64,000 nt of DNA from Verrucomicrobia bacterium S94 (GTDB taxonomy: Bacteria > Verrucomicrobiota > Kiritimatiellia > Kiritimatiellales > Pontiellaceae), in contig CP036201.1 of NCBI GenBank assembly GCA_004299845.1, positions 186,001 through 250,000 of the forward strand, written 5' to 3'. The number at the start of each line of letters is the position of its first letter. Positions within the stretch are counted from its first letter, which is position 1. This document shows positions 44,678-52,343 of this stretch, one piece after another. The translations under genes were made by a program, and so were the position numbers. The notes beneath the pieces are model-generated. The model searched no databases. It was given only the letters and a program-made list of their open reading frames with translations, and was not told the DNA's origin.

Positions 44678-45046
44678 GGCGGGTGATGGGCTGATCTGTT
44701 GCGGGTGGTCGGCGGGTAACAAAAAAGGATCCCCCGCCTCGGCATCTAGCTATCAATGAGGTTGTTATATTCGTTGGCGGGTGTTGCGGGTGTTTTTTCG
44801 GAAACTATGACCCTCTATATCACACGTTTTTTCTCTCTCCCTCTCTTATACGCATACATAGGAAAAAAAGTCTGTCGCACGATGGTGGGTTTTCTAAATT
44901 AACCCCCGCAACACCCGCCTCTCTGTTTTTTATTATTCATATCTGCTTAAATATAAATAAATAACAACGTTCTTCAGCTGGCGGGTGTTGTGTTTTTCAT
45001 CCCCCGCCCATCCCCCGCCGTCCCCCGCCAACACCCGCCAATAAGA
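44676..45046. repeat. GC-rich iteron cluster, candidate phage replication origin
   Basis: At least eight copies of a GGCGGGTGTTG/CGGGTG unit occur in both orientations: clear examples at 44676-44686, 44701-44718, 44773-44794, 44977-44990 and, inverted, at 44902-44919 and 45001-45039. They flank an AT-rich stretch (about 44935-44975). Repeated short iterons, an AT-rich unwinding zone and a position directly behind the primase-helicase gene are the usual features of a phage origin. The region holds no gene. Confidence 0.55.
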
Positions 45047-45073
45047 CTATCCCCGTTAAAACAGGCGGGATTA

Positions 45074-45103
45074 CGACACTCCTCCTCTGTTTCCGGTAAG
45101 TAA
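45074..45103 (+). promoter_or_regulatory. phage bipartite element, copy 3
   Basis: CGACAC, ten bases, then TTTCCGGTAAGTAA, ending 28 bp before the ATG of the next gene. Confidence 0.85.
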
Positions 45104-45131
45104 GAACCAGTATTAACCACCGGAGCAAAGT

Positions 45132-45845
45132 ATGTTTCTCGAAGGCATCCGACATTTACTGGGGTCTAGCAATGACCACGATGAAGATAGCGAACAGCAG
45201 GCGCTGTACGTTTCTACCGATTTGAACGCGCAGGTACTCACACTCCAGGAGCAGGACGTTAACCATGACGGGCAAACCTATCGTCAGTTAACCCCCGACT
45301 ATTTTGCTTGGCTCCGTTCCCGCATGCAGACCGCTCAGTCCGCGCACCGGAATAAACGGATCTCAGACAAAAACTGGAACATACTCCGAGAACGCTTCAA
45401 TCCCATTCAGCACCATGCCATTGAGATGTTCGGGCAGGATGCTCTCAAAACGGCCTGTGAAAATTTCAACTCAAACCGTTATCAGCCTCCGCAGGATTTT
45501 CTGGAGGAACGGTGGATCTATCCACAAAACGAAACGCTTAAATTTTCTGCGGACGTTAAATCAAGCGCCGTCGCCAAAGTAGATGCAATTCGCTCACAAG
45601 CCATGGATCTCGGATGGACGGAACCTCAGCTTTATCAAAATCAAGGCCGCCACCGATTTCCCTGCGGCGGTGATTATGGACTCATCTGTTTTGTCGGTAG
45701 CGACCGGAAAATTGGCGAGGTGACCGAATCCTACATTGGGATTGTTCACGGCATAGGCACCGCCCGAGAGCGTGTGTTGAAATTTCATAACTCCAAGGTA
45801 ATGCAACCATGGATGAAAAAGGTGGAGGTACCCCATGTCCACTAA
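45132..45845 (+). CDS. unknown phage protein
   Basis: A 237-aa soluble protein, acidic at the N-terminus and basic toward the C-terminus, without a recognised domain. A WIYPQNETLKFSADVKSSAVAKVDAIRSQAMDLGW segment appears helical and is followed by a Gly/Cys-containing strand region. It opens the transcription unit after the origin-like region, directly downstream of a promoter element. Its stop overlaps the following HTH gene by 11 bp. Confidence 0.65.
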   Translation: MFLEGIRHLLGSSNDHDEDSEQQALYVSTDLNAQVLTLQEQDVNHDGQTYRQLTPDYFAWLRSRMQTAQSAHRNKRISDKNWNILRERFNPIQHHAIEMFGQDALKTACENFNSNRYQPPQDFLEERWIYPQNETLKFSADVKSSAVAKVDAIRSQAMDLGWTEPQLYQNQGRHRFPCGGDYGLICFVGSDRKIGEVTESYIGIVHGIGTARERVLKFHNSKVMQPWMKKVEVPHVH

Positions 45846-46110
45846 GCCCTATGCAAACGCAGAAGACGTCCTGCCACTAGAATTGCTCCAAGAGATCCAG
45901 AAACATCATTCGGGTATGCTTTGGATTCCCGCCGCCGAGTCATTTTACCGCCAACGCCGCAAACTGGTGATTGCTCTCAAGGATGAAGGCATCAGCACGG
46001 AGGAGATTGCCAACCTTGCCGGAATTACACCGCGCCGGGTGAACCAGATTCTGGCCCAGCACAAAAAAGAGCAGGCCGTCCGACACATTGACCCGGCTTC
46101 CGGTAAGTAA
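45835..46110 (+). CDS. Mor/CD3324-like HTH protein
   Basis: A 91-aa protein resembling the small HTH family that includes the Mu Mor activator domain: NAEDVLPLELLQEIQKHHSG..IP followed by RRKLVIALKDEGISTEEIANLAGITPRRVNQIL as the helix-turn-helix. It could regulate late or lysogenic genes. The last codons, encoding SGK and the stop, are themselves part of the second box of promoter element 4. Confidence 0.75.
   Translation: MSTKPYANAEDVLPLELLQEIQKHHSGMLWIPAAESFYRQRRKLVIALKDEGISTEEIANLAGITPRRVNQILAQHKKEQAVRHIDPASGK
46081..46110 (+). promoter_or_regulatory. phage bipartite element, copy 4
   Basis: CGACAC, ten bases, then CTTCCGGTAAGTAA. It overlaps the 3' end of the HTH gene and lies 88 bp before the terminase small subunit candidate. 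Confidence 0.85.
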
Positions 46111-46197
46111 GCGTTGAGGTTCGATACGGGGCTAAATTTCTCTCCCGCCCCGAACCCCGGATTATCAAAACGAAAATACAAAATCGGAGATTTACCG

Positions 46198-46761
46198 TTG
46201 GCCATTTCAAAAACAGATAAAGGCAGCTTGGATCGCTGGCACCGGAATGAGGGAAAAACCGAAATGTCCGACGCGATGAAAAAGAAAGCGGAATCCATGG
46301 AAGGCAACCTGCAGACCCTCAAGCACGGCATCTTTGCCGACCGCTGCCTGACGCCCGAAGAAAAGGTCATGTTCGACCACATCATCGAGAAGCTGCACGG
46401 CGACTTCCAGTTCAACAAATCCAGCGACTTCCTGCAGGTGGAACTGGTGGGTATCTATTCCGTAAAGCTGGTCCGGGCGCAGATTGAAGGTAACACACAG
46501 GCCGCCGAAAGTCTGGACCGGATGATCCGCTGTCACATGAAGGATCTTAAAACCACCAAGATTGCCCGGGAAGGCGAAGAAGCCAAAGGGCCGACCACGT
46601 CTCCCTCGGACTGGGCCACCGCACTATTGGAAAAGGTGGAGGAAGTCGCCGAGAAAAAGAGCGCTCCCCGTAAAAAGAGGAAAAAAACTGCGGATAACAC
46701 CAAAGCCGCCAAAAAGAAGACCCCCACCAAACGGGGCGATGCGGAGGCTGAGAATGAGTGA
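46198..46761 (+). CDS. terminase small subunit candidate
   Basis: Starts at a TTG at 46198, preceded by CGGAG; the ORF is open further upstream only through the promoter region. The 187-aa product has ALKHGIFADRCLTPEEKVMFDHIIEKLHGDF-type helices, SLDRMIRCHMKDLKTTKI and a long Lys/Ala-rich tail, similar to small terminase subunits, which bind the packaging site and recruit the large subunit. The match is by pattern only. It is about 2.5 kb before the large terminase gene because an opposite-strand recombinase cassette intervenes. Confidence 0.6.
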   Translation: MAISKTDKGSLDRWHRNEGKTEMSDAMKKKAESMEGNLQTLKHGIFADRCLTPEEKVMFDHIIEKLHGDFQFNKSSDFLQVELVGIYSVKLVRAQIEGNTQAAESLDRMIRCHMKDLKTTKIAREGEEAKGPTTSPSDWATALLEKVEEVAEKKSAPRKKRKKTADNTKAAKKKTPTKRGDAEAENE

Positions 46762-46838
46762 AAGTGCGCATAACTCTGGTTCTAGGAAATTTTGCTTAAC
46801 CAATATTTCCCGGAATGCGCCGCTGGGGACATTGTTTC

Positions 46839-46959
46839 ATGGTTTCCCATGGTCCGGACATCGTCAGAGATCATCAGGACATGGTGAGTCATGGTCCAAA
46901 CATGATCAAACATCATCGGGGAATCGTCGGGAATTATCAGCATATCGTCGGCTGGCATC
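46839..46959. repeat. helically phased array of 12 short repeats
   Basis: Units of the form AT(G/C)(G/A)TC begin at 46839, 46849, 46860, 46870, 46881, 46891, 46902, 46912, 46923, 46933, 46944 and 46954, i.e. alternately 10 and 11 bp apart, averaging 10.5 bp, the pitch of B-DNA. Equivalently there are six imperfect 21-bp repeats. Such phasing puts every unit on the same face of the helix, as for a protein that covers several sites. It lies between the terminase small subunit candidate and the recombinase cassette. Confidence 0.8.
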
Positions 46960-47011
46960 GGGAATTGTGTGCTTTGAGCTATACTCTCTCATACTGTCTC
47001 TATGCTGTAAG

Positions 47012-47038
47012 CAAAAGAGAGCGGCCTCAACCGCTCCC
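47012..47038 (-). terminator. terminator of the tyrosine recombinase cassette
   Basis: Read on the minus strand, GAGCGG, a six-base loop and CCGCTC are followed by TCTTTT, about 30 bp past the integrase stop codon. Confidence 0.7.
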
Positions 47039-47063
47039 GGAAACAATGCCGAATTGCCCAAGG

Positions 47064-47975
47064 TTACAGTCGCTCCAACGCATCCTCCAGCTGGCCATCA
47101 ACCAGATGGGTGTAAATCTGCGTGGTGGAAACGTCCCGGTGCCCCAGTGCCCGCTGAACAACCAACAGGTCGTTGGTGGCCTCGTAAAGGTGCGTGGCGA
47201 ACGTATGCCGCAATCCGTGAGGGGAAACCTCTTTCTGGATTCCGGCCTTCTTCATCCAATGCGCGATGCGGTTGGCCATCTGCCTTTTGCAGAGCCGCGT
47301 CTTTCGATTGGAGATCAGCAGCGCATTGCACTGCGGTGTGTTTTGCCGGGATCGTTCTCGCATATATCTTCTCAGCAGGATGCGGAGGTCGGTCTTTATG
47401 AATTTGACCTGTATCACATTTCCTTTGGCCCGCACCCGTAGCTGTTTGGCATCGAGGTCGATGTCGTTGACCGTCAGCGCCGCCAGCTCACCGATGCGGA
47501 TCCCGGTGCCGAGCAGGATTTCAATCATCACTCGATCCCGCAAGCTCGCAAAGCCAGTCCTCGATTTGACTTCCTTCAGTAAGGCTTTCTTTTCCGCGCC
47601 AGTCAGGAAAACAGGCGGCTTCTGCGGGAGCCGCTTCATACGCAGGGACCGCGCCGGATTGTCCGGCGTGATACCCATGTCAGAGGTCCAGCCAAAGAAT
47701 GAACGCACTGCCGCTTTCATCCGGTGCAGGGATGCGGGCGACCGCTCGCCTTTCGGGGACTGCAATACCGCGTCCGACGAAAAGACCCGATCCAGCAAAG
47801 CAGGCGTTGCTTCGGAGCATCGCGACAATGCGGCCACACGCGCCACAAGGCGCAGGTCTCTTCCGTATGCGGTAATAGTTCCTTCGGCACGGCCTTCGGC
47901 GGACAGGTGCGCACAAAAGGCCGCGATTGCGGCCTCTGCGGTTACTTCTGGTTGTAACGCGTGGTTATTCACCAT
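47064..47975 (-). CDS. tyrosine recombinase (XerC/D-like)
   Basis: A 303-aa protein from the ATG at 47975 (the frame is open 21 codons further). It has a SAM-like N-terminal core-binding domain (about 10-105) and a complete catalytic domain with R in GTGIRIGELAAL, HGLRH (H-x-x-R), LGHRDVSTTQIYTH (H and nucleophile Tyr). It closely resembles Xer-type recombinases of integrative elements. Its upstream gene overlaps the start by 11 bp and encodes a second, stand-alone core-binding domain. Transcription is opposite to the surrounding phage genes. Confidence 0.9.
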   Translation of the reverse strand: MVNNHALQPEVTAEAAIAAFCAHLSAEGRAEGTITAYGRDLRLVARVAALSRCSEATPALLDRVFSSDAVLQSPKGERSPASLHRMKAAVRSFFGWTSDMGITPDNPARSLRMKRLPQKPPVFLTGAEKKALLKEVKSRTGFASLRDRVMIEILLGTGIRIGELAALTVNDIDLDAKQLRVRAKGNVIQVKFIKTDLRILLRRYMRERSRQNTPQCNALLISNRKTRLCKRQMANRIAHWMKKAGIQKEVSPHGLRHTFATHLYEATNDLLVVQRALGHRDVSTTQIYTHLVDGQLEDALERL

Positions 47976-48330
47976 CGCTGGCCTCCTCGGCCTTGTCGCG
48001 TCCCATCGGGGTGCTCTTCGGAAGCGGGAGGTCTTCAATCTTTCCCGTATCCTTCGCCCAGACCAGCATCATGCGAAAAACCCGCACGGTCTTGGCCACG
48101 GTGCGCTCGGCCCGTGCTTCGCCGTTGCCCCGTTTCAACAGCTGGTCGGATTTCAGGAATTTGCCGACCTGCGGAACGCGAAGGCTGGCCAGCTTTTTGT
48201 CGGAGCCGAAATACTCCTCAATCAGAGCGAGATCTTTCGCGTAGGTGTAGAGCGTCCGCTCCTTTTTGCCCAGCCCGCGCAAATGCTCGATAAAGGCTTC
48301 GGTTGCTTCGTGAATAGTCATCTCTGTCAT
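47965..48330 (-). CDS. stand-alone recombinase core-binding (SAM-like) domain protein
   Basis: A 121-aa protein that matches only the N-terminal helical DNA-binding domain of phage integrases (TIHEATEAFIEHLRGLGKKERTLYTYAKDLALIEEYFG... FRMMLVWAKDTG), ending in an acidic tail, with no catalytic domain. Overlap with the full recombinase downstream suggests that the two are made together, perhaps as a hetero-complex. It may also be the relic of a second integrase. Confidence 0.75.
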   Translation of the reverse strand: MTEMTIHEATEAFIEHLRGLGKKERTLYTYAKDLALIEEYFGSDKKLASLRVPQVGKFLKSDQLLKRGNGEARAERTVAKTVRVFRMMLVWAKDTGKIEDLPLPKSTPMGRDKAEEASDGE

Positions 48331-48363
48331 GGCTTTGTCTCCTTTGTGGTTAAGTCGGGGCGG

Positions 48364-48558
48364 TTACCCCATGAATTCAATCACCTGCTGAAGAAGCTCT
48401 TCAACGTGCCCGAGCGAACCGACGTGCGCCCAATTGACCGTGTCGGTTTCCGCCGCCACGTTCACCTTTTCCTGAATGAGCTTCAGGCTCTCATCAATGT
48501 TCGCCTGCCGCTTCGCAAAGGCGGTCCGAGGGGTGTCGCTGTTCTTGATCTTCTGCAT
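48364..48558 (-). CDS. 64-aa protein leading the recombinase cassette
   Basis: From ATG 48558 with a GGAG site 8 bp upstream; the product is a mostly helical 64-aa protein (RTAFAKRQANIDESLKLIQEKVNVAAETDT...HVEELLQQVIEFMG). It precedes the core-binding-domain gene by 33 bp. No homology is evident; an excisionase-like or accessory role is possible but untested. Confidence 0.55.
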   Translation of the reverse strand: MQKIKNSDTPRTAFAKRQANIDESLKLIQEKVNVAAETDTVNWAHVGSLGHVEELLQQVIEFMG

Positions 48559-48694
48559 GGTGTTTCTCCGTTTTCTGCTCTCGCGGGCTTCTCCCGCAAC
48601 GCCAGCACTAACGCTCTTATCCCGTTGCACATCAAGTCATTGAGACGAGTAATGTGCATTTAAAACAAACCATAAACCCAAGGAGACCAAGACG

Positions 48695-48967
48695 ATGAAA
48701 AAGTTGATCGTACTCGTTGCCATCACCTGCGCGGCTGTCGGCCTGTTGGCCGGATGCACGACCTATGAGCCGCCTGAAAAGATAAAGTCGGCCACAGCGA
48801 CGCTGAACCGCTACACGCCCGAATACGTCCGCGAGGCCAACAAGGCGCTCACGGAATCGAACCACCCGGATGCGGAGCGGTTGACCGGCATCGGCCAGCG
48901 ATTGGAAACGGCGATTGATTCGCTCGACCGCTGGGCCAACGAAACTAATACGGAGGCGACACCGTGA
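48695..48967 (+). CDS. small phage lipoprotein
   Basis: A 90-aa protein with a lipoprotein signal (MKKLIVLVAITCAAVGLLAGC, lipobox LAGC) and an alpha-helical mature part (DAERLTGIGQRLETAIDSLDRW). Short lipoproteins of this sort in phages include outer-membrane spanins (Rz1) and superinfection-exclusion proteins; no Rz partner is recognised. Placed just before the terminase genes, it is separated from the recombinase cassette by a divergent intergenic region. Confidence 0.65.
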   Translation: MKKLIVLVAITCAAVGLLAGCTTYEPPEKIKSATATLNRYTPEYVREANKALTESNHPDAERLTGIGQRLETAIDSLDRWANETNTEATP

Positions 48968-49239
48968 AACAGATCCTCGAACAGAACAGCGATGCCGTGC
49001 AGCAGGCTGGTCAGGCGCTGGTAGATATCGGCTCCGAACTGGCCGCCGGAAAGATTGATTCCGCCTTTAACCGTTTGGCAACGGAGCAGCAGAAGTATGC
49101 CGAATGGGAAGAGCTGGATCAGGCTGCGTTGGACATTGAAGATGCCATCGCCAACCGTAAGAACTCGCTGGCGGTTCAGCAGGTGCTCACCGAACTGTTG
49201 ACCGCTGTGCTGGGTTCTGCCCTGCGTGTGGGCATGTAA
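48964..49239 (+). CDS. coiled-coil phage protein
   Basis: A 91-aa protein predicted as a nearly continuous helix (DAVQQAGQALVDIGSELAAGKIDSAFNRLATEQQKYAEWEELDQAALDIEDAI) with a mildly hydrophobic C-terminus. It overlaps the lipoprotein gene by 4 bp and precedes the large terminase by 2 bp, so all three are probably translated together. It may be a lysis-complex partner of the lipoprotein or a terminase accessory protein; neither is proved. Confidence 0.55.
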   Translation: MKQILEQNSDAVQQAGQALVDIGSELAAGKIDSAFNRLATEQQKYAEWEELDQAALDIEDAIANRKNSLAVQQVLTELLTAVLGSALRVGM

Positions 49240-49241
49240 GT

Positions 49242-50765
49242 ATGGCACTGACGGCCAGAGAACGTAAACTCGCGGAAACACTGCGTGATCCCGTGTTGTG
49301 GGGACAAGCCTATCTCCACAACCGGGACGGCTCTGGCCGTACCTATTGGGACCACCAACTCGAAGACCTGCGGAGTTCCCATAAAAACATCATCCACCTG
49401 GATGGTCGCGATGTCGGCAAATCCATAGTGCTGTCAACGGATGCGCTGCATTACGCATTCACGACCCGGGGTGGACAGGGCCTTATCGCCGCGCCGCACC
49501 AAGGGCACCTCGACACGTTGATTGAAGAGATCGAATTCCAGCTGGACCACAACGAAGACCTGATGAACAGCATCGCGCTGACCAAATACGGAAAACCGAA
49601 GATCCAGCGCAAACCCTACTTCCGAATCGAATTCACCAATGGCTCGGTGATCTATTTTCGTCCTGCAGGCGCGTATGGCGATGCGTTCCGTTCTCTCCAC
49701 GTCAATCGCGTATGGGTCGATGAGGGTGCGTGGTTACCGGAACGGGCATGGAAGGCCCTGCGCCAATGTCTGAAAACTGGCGGGCGCTTAAAGATTTATT
49801 CCACTCCCAACGGTCTGCGCAACACGACCTATTATCGCCTGACGCTATCGGAGCAGTTCCAAGTGTTCCGCTGGTCATCTTGGCTGAATCCTCATTGGAA
49901 CGCCGAACGCGAAGCCGAACTGCTGGAGTTCTATGGCGGGCGCGATACCTCCGGCTGGCAGCATGAGGTCGCGGGGGAACACGGCAAGCCGTCCTACGGC
50001 GCGTTCAATATCGAGCAACTCAACCTTTGCCGACAGGAGCTGCTGGAATATCAGAAGATCACCATTACCGACGCAGAGCTCCGGGACTGCGAAACCGAAG
50101 AAGCCGCCTATGACCGGCTGGAACTGCTGCTGAACCTCATGCCTCGAACCGGGCTGTTTTGGATCGGCGGCGACTTGGGCTATACGAACGATCCAACCGA
50201 ACTGGTTGTTTTTCAGGAGGTGGAAGTTGGCGATCGCACCATCTTGAAGCTGGTGCTACGGCTTCACATGAAGCATGTATCCTATCCGCATATCGCTCAG
50301 ACCATCGCCTTGTTGGAACGCTATTTCACTCCGGCTGGCATCGGCGTGGATAATGGCGGTAACGGCTTGTCCGTCGTCCAGGAGTTGCTGACGCTCGACA
50401 AATACAAAGAGTTACAGCTCGAAGAGCGCCTCAAAGGTTTTGATTTCGGCGGTATGACACGGATCACACTGCGTGATGGCAAGGAGATCAAAAAACGCAC
50501 CAAGGAGCTGATGACCAACCTTATCAATGGGTCTCTCCAACGCAAGCAGCTTATCTTTCCGTCGGACGATCTGGAAATTGAAGACCAGTTCACCACGCAG
50601 ACCTACACCTTACGCGACGGGAAAATCATCTATTCAAAGGGCAACGATCACATCATCGATGCCGTCCGCTGCGCTATGCTGGTTCGGGAACTCGGCGATC
50701 TGGATGCAGGAACCGAAGAAACCGTCTTTATCAAACCCGTCCTGACTGATCCGGTTTTTGTTTAA
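49242..50765 (+). CDS. terminase large subunit
   Basis: A 507-aa DNA-packaging motor protein. The ATPase domain shows Walker A GRDVGKSIV (about residue 56) and Walker B RVWVDEGAW (about 155); the C-terminal RNase-H-like nuclease domain has Asp residues in WIGGDLGYTNDPTE, GIGVDNGGNG and HIIDAVRCAML. Terminase couples ATP hydrolysis to DNA translocation into the procapsid and cuts the concatemer. The class is confidently recognised even though the closest relatives are not. A promoter element follows within 10 bp of its stop. Confidence 0.9.
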   Translation: MALTARERKLAETLRDPVLWGQAYLHNRDGSGRTYWDHQLEDLRSSHKNIIHLDGRDVGKSIVLSTDALHYAFTTRGGQGLIAAPHQGHLDTLIEEIEFQLDHNEDLMNSIALTKYGKPKIQRKPYFRIEFTNGSVIYFRPAGAYGDAFRSLHVNRVWVDEGAWLPERAWKALRQCLKTGGRLKIYSTPNGLRNTTYYRLTLSEQFQVFRWSSWLNPHWNAEREAELLEFYGGRDTSGWQHEVAGEHGKPSYGAFNIEQLNLCRQELLEYQKITITDAELRDCETEEAAYDRLELLLNLMPRTGLFWIGGDLGYTNDPTELVVFQEVEVGDRTILKLVLRLHMKHVSYPHIAQTIALLERYFTPAGIGVDNGGNGLSVVQELLTLDKYKELQLEERLKGFDFGGMTRITLRDGKEIKKRTKELMTNLINGSLQRKQLIFPSDDLEIEDQFTTQTYTLRDGKIIYSKGNDHIIDAVRCAMLVRELGDLDAGTEETVFIKPVLTDPVFV

Positions 50766-50774
50766 CGCTCCCTC

Positions 50775-50804
50775 CGACACTTTTTCCGCCGCTCCGGTAA
50801 GTAA
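50775..50804 (+). promoter_or_regulatory. phage bipartite element, copy 5
   Basis: CGACAC, ten bases (starting TTTTT), then GCTCCGGTAAGTAA. It lies between terminase and portal genes, 68 bp before the portal start. Confidence 0.85.
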
Positions 50805-50871
50805 CCGATCAAGGCATTGTTTCGCCCGTACGGGGCAAATGTGCACGATGAACCCCGCGACGGAGAACAGG

Positions 50872-52341
50872 ATGGAAGCAACAGCAGAACAGCAATCTAA
50901 TGGCGACGTGTTAACACCGATGGCTACGGCGGCGGCGCTGGACAGCTCAGCCTTCAGTACGATCAGTGCCAACAATGCGGTTCCGGCTTCATGGGAAGAT
51001 CGAGCGCGAAAGGCGTGGGAATATTATCTGGAAGAGCCGCTAGTGAAAAACTGTGTTAACTCATGGCGCACCTTTGCTGTGGGGGATGAAATTAAAATCT
51101 CCAGTGATGACGACAAGCTGAAAGATGTCGCGTTGGACGTCGCAGGAAAACTGGGAGTATCGGAATTCATCAAAGATATGATTCTGCAATTACTGGTCAA
51201 AGGCGATGCGGTTGGTTTCAAACGATACGGCGAAACGGGCAATGATACGGAAGAGCTGGTTTGCGTTAACCCGGTATCCGTGAAGGTTAAATATGCCCAA
51301 GGCGAGCTGATTGAAGCCAAGCAACAACCGGAAAATAGTGGCGGCGACTCAATTGATCTTCCTGTTGATCAGACCATCCATCTGAAATGGGATGCACCAG
51401 CTTTTTCTCCCCGGGGTAATTCGCTGGTGCTTCCGGCGTTCCAATCCATTGAACTACTGCGAGACTATCGCAAGGCCGAACAGGCCATTGCCAAACGATG
51501 GACTACCCCGTTCCGAATGCTGAAGGTCGGCGGCGCATTCGGCCAAAAGATGGTGATGCCTGACCAGCGCATGCTCGAGCAGGTGCGCGACATGGTCAAT
51601 AAGATGGATATGAAAAGCGGCCTCGTTGTTCCGTTTTACGTCAATGTTGAGACCCACGGGACCGACGGACAGGTGCTGAATGTCGAAGACAAGGTGAAGG
51701 AAGTCAAAGAGGATATTGTTGTAGCTCTCGGCCTTTCCCGCTCATTGGTAACCGGTGACGGCCCCAACTTTGCCACCGCCTCCGTCAGCATGCAGAAAAT
51801 GATGGTGATGATCCGGGAAATTAAACAGGCCGCCCGGAAGCTGCTAGACTGGGTCTTCGACGATTGGATGGAGCAGAATGGATACGATGACAAATCGCTT
51901 CAGTTCATTTTTAACGATCTCGATCCCAGCGACGCCGTCGATTTCAAGAAGCTGCTTATCGAGCTGTATGACCGCAAATTGATCAGTCGCTCCAGCCTGC
52001 AGCTCAAGATGGATCTGGACCCGGCCATTGAATCGGCCAACCGGGAAAACGAACAGAAGGTCATTGATCTGCTGGATGAAAAGCAAGTGAAGCCGATTAA
52101 CGATATGGTGGTCTCCGGTATCATGAGTGTTCCATCCGCCCGCAAAATGCTCGGAATTCCAAATGAAGAAGCCGATATGCCGGGCACGGAGACAGCTCAG
52201 GCGTCGCTAAATGCACAGGCCGACAGCCTTTGTGATGAATGCACCCACTTCAACTCAGAGACCAACCACTGCCGGGTACATAATGCAGAGCGGAGTTTTG
52301 ACGCACCTGCCTGTCGGTTTATGGATTCACGGGAGGCTTAA
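50872..52341 (+). CDS. portal protein
   Basis: A 489-aa head-vertex protein from ATG 50872 (GGAG six bases upstream); the longer open frame would start inside the promoter element and is rejected. The helical middle (QSIELLRDYRKAEQAIAKRWTTPFRMLKVGG), the long loop region and the ADFLLSRSLVTGDGPNFATASVSMQKMMVMIREIKQ-type segment fit dodecameric phage portals. Oddity: the C-terminus has a CDECTHFNSETNHCRVH...ACRF Cys/His cluster that could bind zinc, not usual for portals. Confidence 0.8.
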   Translation: MEATAEQQSNGDVLTPMATAAALDSSAFSTISANNAVPASWEDRARKAWEYYLEEPLVKNCVNSWRTFAVGDEIKISSDDDKLKDVALDVAGKLGVSEFIKDMILQLLVKGDAVGFKRYGETGNDTEELVCVNPVSVKVKYAQGELIEAKQQPENSGGDSIDLPVDQTIHLKWDAPAFSPRGNSLVLPAFQSIELLRDYRKAEQAIAKRWTTPFRMLKVGGAFGQKMVMPDQRMLEQVRDMVNKMDMKSGLVVPFYVNVETHGTDGQVLNVEDKVKEVKEDIVVALGLSRSLVTGDGPNFATASVSMQKMMVMIREIKQAARKLLDWVFDDWMEQNGYDDKSLQFIFNDLDPSDAVDFKKLLIELYDRKLISRSSLQLKMDLDPAIESANRENEQKVIDLLDEKQVKPINDMVVSGIMSVPSARKMLGIPNEEADMPGTETAQASLNAQADSLCDECTHFNSETNHCRVHNAERSFDAPACRFMDSREA

Positions 52342-52343
52342 CC

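Noticed and set aside
44676-45046. CRISPR-like repeat array
   Set aside because: Units are short, irregularly spaced, in both orientations, without spacers of constant length or cas genes.
46815-47441. 208-codon plus-strand frame covering the phased array
   Set aside because: The array would read as heptads, but the rest is antisense to the recombinase and there is no ribosome-binding site; a DNA-level function fits better.
47266-48663. 465-codon plus-strand frame
   Set aside because: Antisense to the recombinase cassette, which has conserved catalytic residues and overlapping starts.
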